Shown in pieces: positions 1 through 7,965 of a stretch of 64,000 nt of DNA (position 1 is the first letter of the stretch; the number at the start of each line of letters is the position of its first letter). Source of the stretch: Streptomyces sp. NBC_00654. GTDB lineage: Bacteria > Actinomycetota > Actinomycetes > Streptomycetales > Streptomycetaceae. The translations under genes and the position numbers were made by a program. The stretch covers positions 2,542,001 to 2,606,000 of the forward strand of contig NZ_JAPEOB010000002.1 of assembly GCF_026341775.1 (NCBI RefSeq), read 5' to 3'. Under the pieces are notes generated by a model, which had not been told where the DNA came from, did no database searches, and saw nothing but the letters and a program-made list of their open reading frames with translations.

Positions 1-2369
1 TCCTCGTCGACAACATTGCGCCACAGCCGCTGCAACAGCCGGTACTGCCCCACCACCGCACGCGTGTCCCAGGGCCGCGACACGTCCAACGGACCCATCG
101 CCATCTCGTACAGACGCAGCGTGTCCGCCCCGTACTCCGCACAGATCTCATCCGGAGTGACCGCGTTCTTCAGGGACTTGCCCATCTTGCCCAGGACCCG
201 GCCGACCTTCTCGCCCCCGTAGTAGAACGCCCCGTCGCGCTCCTCCACCTCCGCGGCCGGAACCGCGATACCACGGCTGTCACGGTAGACGAACGCCTGG
301 ATCATCCCCTGGTTGTACAGCTTGTGGAACGGCTCGCTGGAGGAGATGTGCCCCAGATCGTGCAGCACCTTGGACCAGAAACGGGCGTACAGCAGGTGCA
401 GCACCGCATGCTCGGCACCACCGATGTACAGATCCACACCGCCACCGGGCCGGCCCTCGCCCGGCCCCATCCAGTACTCCTCGATCGCCGGGTCGACCAG
501 CCGCCGGTCGTTGAACGGATCCAGATACCGCAGCTCGTACCAGCAGGAACCCGCCCAGTTCGGCATCGTGTTCGTCTCACGCCGGTACTTCCGCGGCCCC
601 CTCCCGTCACCCAGATCCAGAGTGACGTTCACCCAGTCCGCGTTCCGCGACAGCGGCGGCTCCGGCCTGGAGTCCGCGTCCTGCGGGTCGAAGGTCCGCG
701 GCGAGTAGTCCTCCACCTCCGGCAGCTCCAGCGGCAGCATCGACTCCGGCAGCGCATGCGCCACACCCTCCTCGTCGTACACGATCGGGAACGGCTCACC
801 CCAGTACCGCTGACGGCTGAACAGCCAGTCCCGCAGCCGGAAATTGACCGTCCCCTCACCGACACCGCGCTCCGCCAGCCAGCCGGTGATCCGCGCCTTC
901 GCCTCGACGACACCCAACCCGTCCAGCGAGACCTCCTCGTTCGAGGAGTTCACCAGCTTCGCGTCGGACGAACCGAACGCGTCCTCCCACACCGACGGAT
1001 CCGTACCCCGGCCGTCCGACGGCTCCACGACACACCGCATCGGCAGTTCGAAAGCACGCGCGAACGCGAAGTCCCGGGCATCGTGCGCCGGGACAGCCAT
1101 GATCGCGCCGGTGCCGTAACCCATCAGCACATAGTCCGCGATGAAGACGGGCACCTCCTCACCACTGACCGGGTTCGTCGCGTACGCACCGGTGAACACA
1201 CCCGTCTTGTCCCTGGCCTCCGCCTGCCGCTCGACCTCCGACTTCGCCGCCGCCTGCTTCCGGTACGCCGTCACCGCCTCCGCCGGACTCCCGTACCCAC
1301 CCGTCCACACCGGCGGCGTACCCTCCGGCCACGCGGCCGGAACGATCCGCCCGACCAGATCGTGCTCCGGGGCCAGCACCATGTACGTCGCACCGAACAG
1401 CGTGTCCTGCCGCGTCGTGAACACGGTGATACTGCCCGCACCGTCGACCGGGAAGTCCACCCGCGCACCCTCGGAACGCCCGATCCAGTTCCGCTGCTGC
1501 AGCTTGATCGCCTCGGGCCAGTCCAGCCCGTCCAGATCATCCAGCAGCCGGTCCGCATACGCCGTGATCCGCATGTTCCACTGACGCAGCTTCGCCTTGA
1601 ACACCGGGAAATTCCCGCGCTCGGAACGCCCGTCCGCCGTCACTTCCTCATTCGCCAGTACGGTGCCCAGGCCCGGCGACCAGTTCACCGGCGCGTCCGA
1701 CGCATATGCCAGCCGGTACCCGCTCAGGACCTCCGCACGCTCAGCCGCGCCCAGCGCATCCCACGCACGCCCATCAGGCGTCGCACGCACCCCGCTCTCG
1801 AACTGCGCCACCAGCTCCGCGATCGGCCGCGCCCGGTCAGCCTCCGTGTCATACCAGGAATTGAAGATCTGCAGGAAGATCCACTGGGTCCACTTGTAGT
1901 ACTCGGCCTCGATCGTCGCGAACGAGCGGCGCTTGTCGTGGCCCAGGCCCAGCCGGCGCAGCTGGGCCTTCATGTTCTCCATGTTGGCCTCGGTGGAGAC
2001 CCGCGGGTGCGTGCCGGTCTGCACGGCGTACTGCTCCGCCGGCAGCCCGAAGGCGTCGAAGCCCAGGGTGTGCAGGACGTTGTGGCCGGTCATCCGCTGG
2101 TGACGGGCGTAGACGTCGGTGGCGATGTAGCCCAGGGGGTGGCCGACATGCAGACCCGCGCCCGAGGGGTACGGGAACATGTCCATGATGAACTTCTTCG
2201 GCTTGGCGGCCAGCTCCGGGTTGTCCGCCAGGTCGCCGGTCGGGTTCGGCGCCTCGTACGTCCCCTCGGCGTCCCAGAAGTCCTGCCAGCGTGCCTCGAT
2301 GTCGGCGGCCATCGCCGCCGTGTAGCGGTGCGGCGCGGCCGTCTCGGCTGCGGAATTCGTCTCGCTCAT
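1..2369 (-). CDS. leuS: Leucyl-tRNA synthetase (3' end outside window)
   Basis: Class I aminoacyl-tRNA synthetase that charges tRNA-Leu in the cytoplasm. The frame is open from an ATG at 2369 to the left edge, about 789 residues, so the C-terminal anticodon-binding region is cut off by the window. The HIGH signature appears as HVGH within [14 protein letters not shown]. The KMSKS loop reads KMGKS. The sequence between them is long enough for the usual inserted editing domain. The start is supported by a GAGGAT stretch just upstream. A Leu-rich leader peptide and hairpin lie 74 to 176 nt upstream, pointing to attenuation by charged tRNA-Leu. The identity is clear. Confidence 0.97.
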   Translation of the reverse strand, partial: MSETNSAAETAAPHRYTAAMAADIEARWQDFWDAEGTYEAPNPTGDLADNPELAAKPKKFIMDMFPYPSGAGLHVGHPLGYIATDVYARHQRMTGHNVLHTLGFDAFGLPAEQYAVQTGTHPRVSTEANMENMKAQLRRLGLGHDKRRSFATIEAEYYKWTQWIFLQIFNSWYDTEADRARPIAELVAQFESGVRATPDGRAWDALGAAERAEVLSGYRLAYASDAPVNWSPGLGTVLANEEVTADGRSERGNFPVFKAKLRQWNMRITAYADRLLDDLDGLDWPEAIKLQQRNWIGRSEGARVDFPVDGAGSITVFTTRQDTLFGATYMVLAPEHDLVGRIVPAAWPEGTPPVWTGGYGSPAEAVTAYRKQAAAKSEVERQAEARDKTGVFTGAYATNPVSGEEVPVFIADYVLMGYGTGAIMAVPAHDARDFAFARAFELPMRCVVEPSDGRGTDPSVWEDAFGSSDAKLVNSSNEEVSLDGLGVVEAKARITGWLAERGVGEGTVNFRLRDWLFSRQRYWGEPFPIVYDEEGVAHALPESMLPLELPEVEDYSPRTFDPQDADSRPEPPLSRNADWVNVTLDLGDGRGPRKYRRETNTMPNWAGSCWYELRYLDPFNDRRLVDPAIEEYWMGPGEGRPGGGVDLYIGGAEHAVLHLLYARFWSKVLHDLGHISSSEPFHKLYNQGMIQAFVYRDSRGIAVPAAEVEERDGAFYYGGEKVGRVLGKMGKSLKNAVTPDEICAEYGADTLRLYEMAMGPLDVSRPWDTRAVVGQYRLLQRLWRNVVDE

Positions 2370-2442
2370 GATCCTCAAAGCTCCATCGATCGTCATCTGC
2401 CGGCGTCCACGTCTACGGACACGCGTCTACGGAAACGAAAAA

Positions 2443-2462
2443 TCCCCTCGCACAGGAGGGGA
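2443..2462 (-). promoter_or_regulatory. Attenuator terminator in the leuS leader
   Basis: A seven-base-pair stem (TCCCCTC pairing with GAGGGGA) around a six-base loop is followed, in the minus direction, by a run of five T residues. It lies between the Leu-rich leader peptide and the leuS ATG, so transcription of leuS must pass through it. This is the arrangement of a classic transcription attenuator. It could also be a constitutive terminator with leuS served by its own promoter. Confidence 0.65.
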
Positions 2463-2506
2463 CGCCGCGCCGATTCCGACCAGGCATTCTCACCGGTCGG
2501 GACTGA

Positions 2507-2545
2507 TCAGCGCGGCTCACTAAGCAGAAGGCGTACGGCACGCAT
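2507..2545 (-). CDS. Leader peptide of leuS, 12 residues with Leu-Leu-Leu
   Basis: A 13-codon frame, ATG to TGA, encodes MRAVRLLLSEPR, with three consecutive leucine codons (CTT CTG CTT). In Streptomyces CTT is a rare codon, which suits a sensor of charged leucyl-tRNA. TACCCT, a plausible -10 hexamer, ends six bases before the ATG, so the transcript may be leaderless; no good -35 was found. A terminator hairpin follows 44 nt downstream and leuS 137 nt downstream. The sequence shows the peptide and hairpin. Regulation of leuS by leucine starvation is inferred from analogous leader peptides in actinobacteria. Confidence 0.7.
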   Translation of the reverse strand: MRAVRLLLSEPR

Positions 2546-2653
2546 GGCGTCAGGGTACCGCACGGGCCCGGAGCCGCGCCGGGAGCGACCGGCCCGTGGA
2601 CGGCTCCGCCGGGGTCACCGCAGATGCCTTCGGCGTGCGCGGGACGACAACGA

Positions 2654-2686
2654 GAAGCGGGCCACCCGATCCGGATGACCCGCTTC
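2654..2686 (-). terminator. Terminator after tRNA-Ala copy 1
   Basis: Inverted repeat GAAGCGGG / CCCGCTTC around a 17-base interior, which itself contains a short GATCCGGATC-like palindrome. It begins 8 bases beyond the 3' end of the tRNA. There is no U-tract, as is common in high-GC actinobacteria. Confidence 0.6.
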
Positions 2687-2693
2687 CCTACTG

Positions 2694-2766
2694 TGGAGCT
2701 AAGGAGAATTGAACTCCTGACCTCCTGCATGCCATGCAGGCGCTCTACCAACTGAGCTATAGCCCC
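2694..2766 (-). tRNA. tRNA-Ala (anticodon GGC), copy 1
   Basis: 73-nt cloverleaf read on the minus strand: acceptor stem GGGGCTA / TAGCTCC with discriminator A, D-stem GCTC/GAGC, anticodon stem CCTGC/GCAGG with loop ATGGCAT giving anticodon GGC, and T-loop GTTCAATTC. CCA is not encoded. It reads GCC and GCU alanine codons. An identical copy lies at 3553-3625. Confidence 0.97.
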
Positions 2767-2891
2767 TTGTTGTCCGCCGCCCGGTTTCCCTTGGCGACAT
2801 CGAGAACATTACACGGTCCCCCCGGTCCTCCACCAAATCGTTTCCCATCTGAACCGTTATGCCCGAATTTCACTCAGGCCGCCATGGAGGT

Positions 2892-3125
2892 TCAGGCCGT
2901 CGCGAAGGAGTAGAAGCGCTTGAGGGTGCAGTGCTCCTCCAGGAGCCGCCCGTAGATCGGCTCCCCTTCCAGCTCGCGGTAGGTCTCGATGGGGTCGCCT
3001 TTTATGATCAGCGCCCGCGCGCACTCCTCGCACCAGTACTGGTACTCCGGATTCACCGGGTCCATGTCCCTGACGATGGGCGTACCGCTGCCGCACCAGT
3101 CGCACTTACGCCTGTGTGCACCCAT
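2892..3125 (-). CDS. Small zinc-ribbon-like hypothetical protein (77 aa)
   Basis: A 77-residue protein with two CxxC pairs, CDWC at residues 8-11 and CEEC at 32-35, spaced as in a zinc ribbon, followed by a charged helical C-terminal half. There are no membrane segments. The ATG at 3125 is preceded by GGAG seven bases upstream, and that site lies inside the last codons of the upstream gene, whose stop is only three bases away, so the two are very likely co-translated. Both genes sit between two identical tRNA-Ala genes. I do not know the function. Nucleic-acid or tRNA binding would fit a zinc ribbon but is only inference. Confidence 0.75.
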   Translation of the reverse strand: MGAHRRKCDWCGSGTPIVRDMDPVNPEYQYWCEECARALIIKGDPIETYRELEGEPIYGRLLEEHCTLKRFYSFATA

Positions 3126-3128
3126 CAG

Positions 3129-3317
3129 TCAGCTCCAGCTGTGGCCGCAGGCCGTACACACGTATGAGACCCCGCCGTCGCCACCCAGCGCTTGGGCCAC
3201 GTGGGACGAACCGGGGGACGGGCAGCCGGGACGGGATCGGTCTTCGGGAGTTACGGAGCCGGCGGGCGGGGCGGGAACAACGGGCAGGTCGGGGACCTGT
3301 TCGCGACTCGCAGGCAT
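3129..3317 (-). CDS. Small hypothetical protein ending in a single CxxC (62 aa)
   Basis: The frame from ATG 3317 (preceded by GGGAGGGAG) encodes 62 residues. It has a Pro/Gly-rich, low-complexity N-terminal two thirds and a C-terminal segment VSYVCTACGHSWS with one CxxC, resembling half of a zinc ribbon or rubredoxin-like knuckle. A longer frame exists upstream, but it would run through low-complexity sequence with no ribosome-binding site. It is tightly coupled to the following 77-aa zinc-ribbon gene. With one CxxC only, metal binding would need a dimer or the neighbouring protein. Function unknown. Confidence 0.6.
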   Translation of the reverse strand: MPASREQVPDLPVVPAPPAGSVTPEDRSRPGCPSPGSSHVAQALGGDGGVSYVCTACGHSWS

Positions 3318-3516
3318 CGCGCTCCCTCCCGATCGGTCCATCGCCCCCTCCGGCGCTCCGATTCTGCCATGACCCCGCAAGAGGGTCAGCCCGCGAACGG
3401 ACGGAGAGCGAACGAAGGGCGGGCGGGAACAGTCGGAGTGCGGGTAGGAGCGGTCGCGGTACGGGCGGGAGCAGCCGGGGTACCGACGGCATACGGGCAG
3501 CGCCGGACACACGCAA

Positions 3517-3547
3517 AAGATCCCGCCCCTGAAAGGGACGGGATCTT
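3517..3547 (-). terminator. Terminator after tRNA-Ala copy 2
   Basis: A nine-base-pair stem, AAGATCCCG with CGGGATCTT, encloses an inner CCCCTGAAAGGG hairpin. It lies six bases past the tRNA 3' end and is followed by a short T-run on the minus strand. Confidence 0.75.
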
Positions 3548-3552
3548 GATTG

Positions 3553-3625
3553 TGGAGCTAAGGAGAATTGAACTCCTGACCTCCTGCATGCCATGCAGGC
3601 GCTCTACCAACTGAGCTATAGCCCC
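3553..3625 (-). tRNA. tRNA-Ala (anticodon GGC), copy 2
   Basis: Identical over all 73 nt to the gene at 2694-2766, with the same GGC anticodon loop and no encoded CCA. The flanks are different except for short similarity on the 5' side (TGTCCGC and TTTCCC blocks), consistent with an old local duplication. It has its own terminator hairpin. Confidence 0.97.
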
Positions 3626-3741
3626 GCTGTCCGCTGTGTTTCCCTGCGTTTCCGCGCTGCGAACAAGAAGAACTTTAGCGTGTGACCAGCCAGAAAGTGA
3701 AATCCGGCCGGTGCCGCCCCGGGACGGCCTGCGGGCACCGC

Positions 3742-4395
3742 CTAGTCGTCGTCGCCGAGCACCGGCTCGGGCAGCGTGCCGGCGTTGTGTTCCAGCAGGC
3801 GCCAGCCGCGCGCACCCTCGCCCAGCACGGACCAGCAGCAGTTGGTGAGCCCGCCGAGCCCTTCCCAGTGGTGCGCTTCCAGGCCCAGCAGCCGGCCGAT
3901 GGTGGTCCTGATCGTGCCGCCGTGGCTGGCCACGACCAGCGTGCCCCCGTCGGGCAGCTTCTCGGCGTGTTCCAGGACGACCGGGGCGGCCCGGTCGGCG
4001 ACCTCGGTCTCCAGCTCGCCGCCGCCCCTGCGCACGGGCTCGCCGCGCTTCCAGGCCGCGTACTGCTCGCCGTACTGTCCGACGATCTCCTCGTGCGTCA
4101 GGCCCTGCCAGGCACCCGCGTACGTCTCGCGCAGCGCGGAGTCGTGGGCGACCGGGAGGCCGGTGACGGCGGCGAGCTCAGCGGCCGTGGCCGCCGCCCG
4201 CCGCAGGTCCGAGGCGACGATCGCGTCCGGCTTCAGCGAGGCGAGCAGCCGGGCGGCCCGACGGGCCTGCCCGACGCCGGTCTCGGTGAGTTCGATGTCC
4301 GTGGAGCCCTGGAAACGGCGCTCCAGGTTCCACGCCGTCTGGCCGTGTCGCCAGAGGACGATCCTGCGGCCCCTGCCGCTGCTGCTGCCGTTCAG
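3742..4395 (-). CDS. Histidine phosphatase (phosphoglycerate mutase family)
   Basis: About 217 residues with the family's RHG motif near the N-terminus (VLWRHGQTAWN), an internal ASDLRRA motif, the TYAGAWQG segment and the second catalytic histidine in VASHGGTIR. It is probably a soluble broad-specificity phosphatase; the substrate cannot be read from sequence. No ATG, GTG or TTG codon precedes the conserved RHG block in frame after the last upstream stop. The best start is a CTG at 4395 that overlaps the rsfS stop, with GGAAGG nine bases upstream. The gene would then be translationally coupled to rsfS. The start is the uncertain part; the family is clear. Confidence 0.85.
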   Translation of the reverse strand: MNGSSSGRGRRIVLWRHGQTAWNLERRFQGSTDIELTETGVGQARRAARLLASLKPDAIVASDLRRAAATAAELAAVTGLPVAHDSALRETYAGAWQGLTHEEIVGQYGEQYAAWKRGEPVRRGGGELETEVADRAAPVVLEHAEKLPDGGTLVVASHGGTIRTTIGRLLGLEAHHWEGLGGLTNCCWSVLGEGARGWRLLEHNAGTLPEPVLGDDD

Positions 4396-4823
4396 CTCCG
4401 GTCACCTTCCGTGCCGCCGTTGAGCTGGGCGTGCTCCTCGGCCTTGCCCCGGGTCTTGACGGCGTCCTCGGGGAGCGCGATCTCGGGGCAGTCCTTCCAC
4501 AGGCGTTCGAGCGCGTAGAAGACACGCTCCTCGCTGTGCTGAACGTGGATCACGATGTCGACATAGTCGAGAAGGATCCAGCGGGCGTCGCGGTCGCCCT
4601 CACGGCGCACCGGCTTGGCGCCGAGCTCCTTCTGCAGCCGCTCCTCGATCTCGTCGACGATCGACTTGACCTGGCGGTCGTTCGGGGCCGAGGCCAGCAG
4701 AAAGGCATCGGTGATGGACAGCACATCGCTGACGTCGTAGGCGATGATGTCGTGCGCGAGCCGGTCGGCGGCCGCCTGAGCGGCGGCGTTGATGAGCTCG
4801 ATGGAGCGGTCCGTGGCGGTCAC
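4392..4823 (-). CDS. rsfS: Ribosomal silencing factor RsfS
   Basis: 143 residues matching the RsfS/Iojap/YbeB family, which binds uL14 on the 50S subunit and blocks subunit joining when growth slows. Visible landmarks are the N-terminal helix AAAQAAADRLAHDI, the strand AYDVSDVLSITDAFLLASA, the RQVKSIVDEIEE helix, ARWILLDYVDIVIHV and the FYALERLW segment. The acidic tail is typical of actinobacteria. GTG start at 4823. The location downstream of nadD and an LCP-type gene is the usual streptomycete order. Confidence 0.95.
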   Translation of the reverse strand: MTATDRSIELINAAAQAAADRLAHDIIAYDVSDVLSITDAFLLASAPNDRQVKSIVDEIEERLQKELGAKPVRREGDRDARWILLDYVDIVIHVQHSEERVFYALERLWKDCPEIALPEDAVKTRGKAEEHAQLNGGTEGDRS

Positions 4824-4962
4824 ATGCAGGCTTTCGTCGGCGGTCAGATCAACCTCTAGGGTCTCACGGACCGCCGACAGCCCCTACTGCGATCTGCCGC
4901 CGCGCTCTTCAAAGGCCGGCGCGGGGCGCCGGCCTCCGGGCCGTCCGGCCCTCCCCGCCCTC

Positions 4963-6780
4963 CTACTTGATCTTGTAGTCCTGGCCGAGCACGACCGTCA
5001 CGTCCGCGTTCGCGGCGGGTTTGCCCTGCTTCACGTCCTCCTCGGACAGCCCCAGGGTCTTGGCGACCTCCGCCGCCTTCGCCTTGTCCTCGGCGGTCCG
5101 GTACAGCACCTCGGACGACGCCTCGGCGTCGGCCTTCCCCCCGTCGACATAGGCGTAACCACCGTTGACCAGCTGAACCCGGGCCCTGTCGCCGGCGGCC
5201 GCGTTTCCGGTGGCGTTCCGGACACCGACCCGGACCGGCGCGCCCTCTTCCGGGGCCTTGACCGCGCCGCCCAGGATGTCCTTGACCACGCTTTCCGTGG
5301 CCTCGTCGGAGAGGGTGCCGTCGTCGTGGACCGGCAGGAGCTCCGTCTTGTAGTCCCCGACCTTGGCATGCCCCGCCAGTTTGGCCAGGGAGGCGCCCAG
5401 GTCCTGCTCGGGCAGTGACGGGTCGAGGATCTGCGCCAGCGTCTCCACGGTGACCGTCGCGGCCTTCGGGTCCTCGGAGAGCTTGCGCAGCACACCCCGT
5501 ACGACCGCGCCGAACCGCATCAGCTGCTTCGCCTCGGGCTCGCCCTCACCCCGGTAGGTGGCGTACGCGACGGCCATCGGACCGCTCAGCGTCTGGGCTT
5601 CGCCCTTGTTCACGAGGGGCGAGGCGCCCTTCTTGGCATCGGGCACATCGGTGTCGGTGTCGATCTCGATGTTGCCGACCAGCTCGACGAGGTTTTCCAG
5701 GTACGGGGTGTCCAGCCGCCACGTACCGCTGATCCTGGTGCCCAGGAGGCTGTCTATCGACTCACGGGTGCCGGTGCTGCCGTCGTCCTCGACGGACTTG
5801 CCCAGCGTGGTGGTCGTGGCGCCGTCGTCGGAGGCGACGGCGAGCGAGTTGGGGAGCAGGACGGTGGTGCCCTGCTTCGTGGTGGTGTTGTCGACGAGCA
5901 GCGCCGTGGAGGTGCCGCCCTTCTTGGTGTCGTGCAGATGGACCACGATGACGTCCCGCTGCTGCGGGCCGGCGGTGGTGCCGTTCTTCCCTTCCGAGCC
6001 GGAGAGGCCGGGCAGCTTGTCCGCGGACCAGAGGTAGCCGACCCCGCCGACGAGCACGAGGGCGACGACCACGATCAGCGCGACCATCCGGTTGCGGCCC
6101 TTGCGCCGTGCTTCCTCGCGCCGTTCGCTGCGGCTCTCGGTGAACTTCAGCCAGTCGATGACGTCTTCGGAGTCCTCGTCGGGCTCCTCGATGAACGAGA
6201 ACTGCTCGGTGCGGTAGTCGGCGGCGGGACGCCTCTGCTCCGGCAGCACGGGCTCCGGTTCCGGTGCCGGATCCTCGGCGGGTTCCTCGGCCGGCCGGGC
6301 GGGCGCGGAAACGGGAGCGGCAGCGGGAGCCGAGGCCTGCGCCTGGGGCGGGGCGGCTCCCTGATGCGGGATGTTCCACTGTTCGGCGGTGTCGACCGCG
6401 ACGGGCTGCTGGGCGGTGCTGTACCCGTAGTCGGTGTAGTTCCCGTAGCCGTACCCCTGGTCGGCGGCCTGTCCCTGCTGGGGCTGCTCCGCGTAGGGGT
6501 CGTACTGCTGGGCGTGCTGGGCGTGCTGCGGCTGGTGCGGGTACTGAGGGTGTTCCGGTTGCTGCGGCTGCTGCTGCGCCTGTTGGGGCCGGCCGTACGG
6601 GTCGTAGCCGTACCCCTGGTCCGGAACCTGGCCCTGCTGGAATTCCTGGCCCTGCTGAGGGGCGTAGGGGTCGTACTGCTGCTGCCCCTGCTGCTGGTAC
6701 ACCGGCTGCCCGTACTCGTCGTAGCCGACGATCTGCGGCTGCTGGTAGTACGGGTCGTACGGGTTCTGTCGGTCGTTCAC
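4963..6780 (-). CDS. Membrane-anchored LCP-like protein with LytR C-terminal domain
   Basis: 605 residues from GTG 6780 (GGAGAGG upstream). Residues 1 to about 160 are a cytoplasmic Q/Y/P-rich tail with many YDPY and QQP repeats, then an acidic linker, a basic stop, and one transmembrane helix (MVALIVVVALVLVGG). The external part starts with an LCP-like domain, including LLVDNTT, LENLVELVG and LNGDEA-like SGPMAVAYA, and ends with a LytR_C domain (VRVGVRNATGN, then VVLG). Classic LCP enzymes ligate glycopolymers to peptidoglycan. Here the PRD arginine motif reads LPNSL, and the later arginine cluster is poor. From memory, the S. coelicolor protein at this locus is PdtA (SCO2578), linked to a diglycosylphosphate wall polymer; this needs checking. 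Confidence 0.8.
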   Translation of the reverse strand: MNDRQNPYDPYYQQPQIVGYDEYGQPVYQQQGQQQYDPYAPQQGQEFQQGQVPDQGYGYDPYGRPQQAQQQPQQPEHPQYPHQPQHAQHAQQYDPYAEQPQQGQAADQGYGYGNYTDYGYSTAQQPVAVDTAEQWNIPHQGAAPPQAQASAPAAAPVSAPARPAEEPAEDPAPEPEPVLPEQRRPAADYRTEQFSFIEEPDEDSEDVIDWLKFTESRSERREEARRKGRNRMVALIVVVALVLVGGVGYLWSADKLPGLSGSEGKNGTTAGPQQRDVIVVHLHDTKKGGTSTALLVDNTTTKQGTTVLLPNSLAVASDDGATTTTLGKSVEDDGSTGTRESIDSLLGTRISGTWRLDTPYLENLVELVGNIEIDTDTDVPDAKKGASPLVNKGEAQTLSGPMAVAYATYRGEGEPEAKQLMRFGAVVRGVLRKLSEDPKAATVTVETLAQILDPSLPEQDLGASLAKLAGHAKVGDYKTELLPVHDDGTLSDEATESVVKDILGGAVKAPEEGAPVRVGVRNATGNAAAGDRARVQLVNGGYAYVDGGKADAEASSEVLYRTAEDKAKAAEVAKTLGLSEEDVKQGKPAANADVTVVLGQDYKIK

Positions 6781-6799
6781 CGGTGCCCCTCTCCGTGGC

Positions 6800-7417
6800 T
6801 CATTCGCCGCGGTACAGCTGGCGCTTGTCGATGTAGCGGACCACACCGTCCGGCACCAAGTACCAGACCGGATCCCCCTGCGCGACCCTCCCGCGGCAGT
6901 CGGTGGACGAGATCGCCAGTGCCGGAACCTCCACGAGGGAGACTCCTCCCTTGGGCAGTCCGTCATCCGTGAGCACGTGACCCGGCCGGGTCACACCGAT
7001 GAAGTGGGAGAGCGAGAACAGCTCCTCCGCGTCCCGCCAGGTGAGGATCTGGGACAACGCGTCGGCGCCGGTGATGAAGAAGAGGTCCGCGTCGCCATGG
7101 ACCTCGCGCAGGTCCCGCAGCGTATCGATCGTGTATGTCGGTCCGCCACGGTCGATGTCACTGCGGCTGACCGAGAACTGCGGGTTGGACGCCGTGGCGA
7201 TGACCGTCATCAGATAGCGGTCCTCGGCCGGGGAGACCTGCTTGTGGCTCTTCTGCCACGGCTGCCCGGTGGGGACGAAGATGACCTCGTCGAGATGGAA
7301 CTGGGCGGCCACTTCGCTGGCCGCCACCAGGTGTCCATGATGAATCGGGTCAAACGTCCCGCCCATCACGCCGAGTCGGCGCTTGACGCGGCCGGTAGGC
7401 ACTTCCTGCTCTCCCAT
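6800..7417 (-). CDS. nadD: Nicotinate-nucleotide adenylyltransferase
   Basis: About 205 residues with the nucleotidyltransferase signature [12 protein letters not shown] and the family motifs [28 protein letters not shown] and [10 protein letters not shown]. It converts nicotinate mononucleotide plus ATP to deamido-NAD in the cytoplasm. The ATG at 7417 gives MGEQEVPTG at the N-terminus. A GTG at 7402 with GGGAG eight bases before it is an alternative start five codons in. It precedes the LCP-like gene by 19 bases, so they are probably one transcript. Confidence 0.95.
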   Translation of the reverse strand: MGEQEVPTGRVKRRLGVMGGTFDPIHHGHLVAASEVAAQFHLDEVIFVPTGQPWQKSHKQVSPAEDRYLMTVIATASNPQFSVSRSDIDRGGPTYTIDTLRDLREVHGDADLFFITGADALSQILTWRDAEELFSLSHFIGVTRPGHVLTDDGLPKGGVSLVEVPALAISSTDCRGRVAQGDPVWYLVPDGVVRYIDKRQLYRGE

Positions 7418-7455
7418 GCGTGCAGAGCCTACTGGCACGGTTGTACGCCCCCGCC

Positions 7456-7617
7456 TCAGCGGTCGCGGTTGAAGCGGGTGGTGACCCACAGCAGGAACAG
7501 CAGCGCGAAGAGGGCGCCACCACCGGTCAGGTAGGGGTTGAGGCTTTCGTGGTTGCCGCCCTCGCCCCCCTCGGAGGCGAGAGTGACCAGCTGGTGTGCG
7601 GTGCTCGTGAGGCTCAT
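7456..7617 (-). CDS. Tiny single-TM membrane protein (53 aa)
   Basis: ATG 7617 to TGA 7456 encodes 53 residues: a hydrophilic, Gly/Glu-rich N-terminal half (ASEGGEGGN), then one strong hydrophobic helix ([16 protein letters not shown]) ending in FNRDR. This is a positive-inside C-terminus, so the N-terminus probably faces out. It lies 38 bases upstream of nadD. A second tiny single-TM gene follows upstream at 7702-7854. Function unknown; the clean start, stop and typical TM make a real gene more likely than not. Confidence 0.65.
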   Translation of the reverse strand: MSLTSTAHQLVTLASEGGEGGNHESLNPYLTGGGALFALLFLLWVTTRFNRDR

Positions 7618-7701
7618 CTTCAGCAGGACCTATCGATCGGGAGTCGGAAGGAAGACGTCGGGCACATCGTATGCGGGCGCCCCGGGCACGCTCACGCCGA
7701 C

Positions 7702-7854
7702 TCAGTCGTTGTTGTCGTCGTTGCGGTATCCGCGCAGCAGGAACCAGGCGAGCAGGGCCGCTCCGACGATCGAGACGAGCAGCACGATCCGAAGGGTGTT
7801 GCCCGGCCCCTGCTCCTCGGATGCGGCGGCGAGCAGTGCGACGGTGTGCGGCAT
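7702..7854 (-). CDS. Tiny single-TM membrane protein (50 aa)
   Basis: ATG 7854 with GAGGAGC well placed upstream, TGA at 7702; 50 residues. It begins [15 protein letters not shown], has one TM helix ([20 protein letters not shown]), then [10 protein letters not shown], an acidic tail after a short basic stop. It is similar in size and topology to the 53-aa gene downstream, with 84 bases between them. It is divergent from the M48 peptidase gene, whose start is 112 bases away, so the promoters of both directions must lie within that gap. Function unknown. Confidence 0.65.
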   Translation of the reverse strand: MPHTVALLAAASEEQGPGNTLRIVLLVSIVGAALLAWFLLRGYRNDDNND

Positions 7855-7965
7855 TTCGGGCGCTCCTCAAAGTTATCCACAGCCCCCCGCACACCGTAGC
7901 GCCAGCACATACGCTGGGATTTGTCAGGGGGACGGGCAACGTCTCGTACGAACAGGGGGCCATCC

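Noticed and set aside
324..2678. 784-residue open frame on the plus strand
   Set aside because: It is antisense to leuS, with Arg/Pro/Leu-rich sequence of a shadow frame in high-GC DNA and no ribosome-binding site or family motif.
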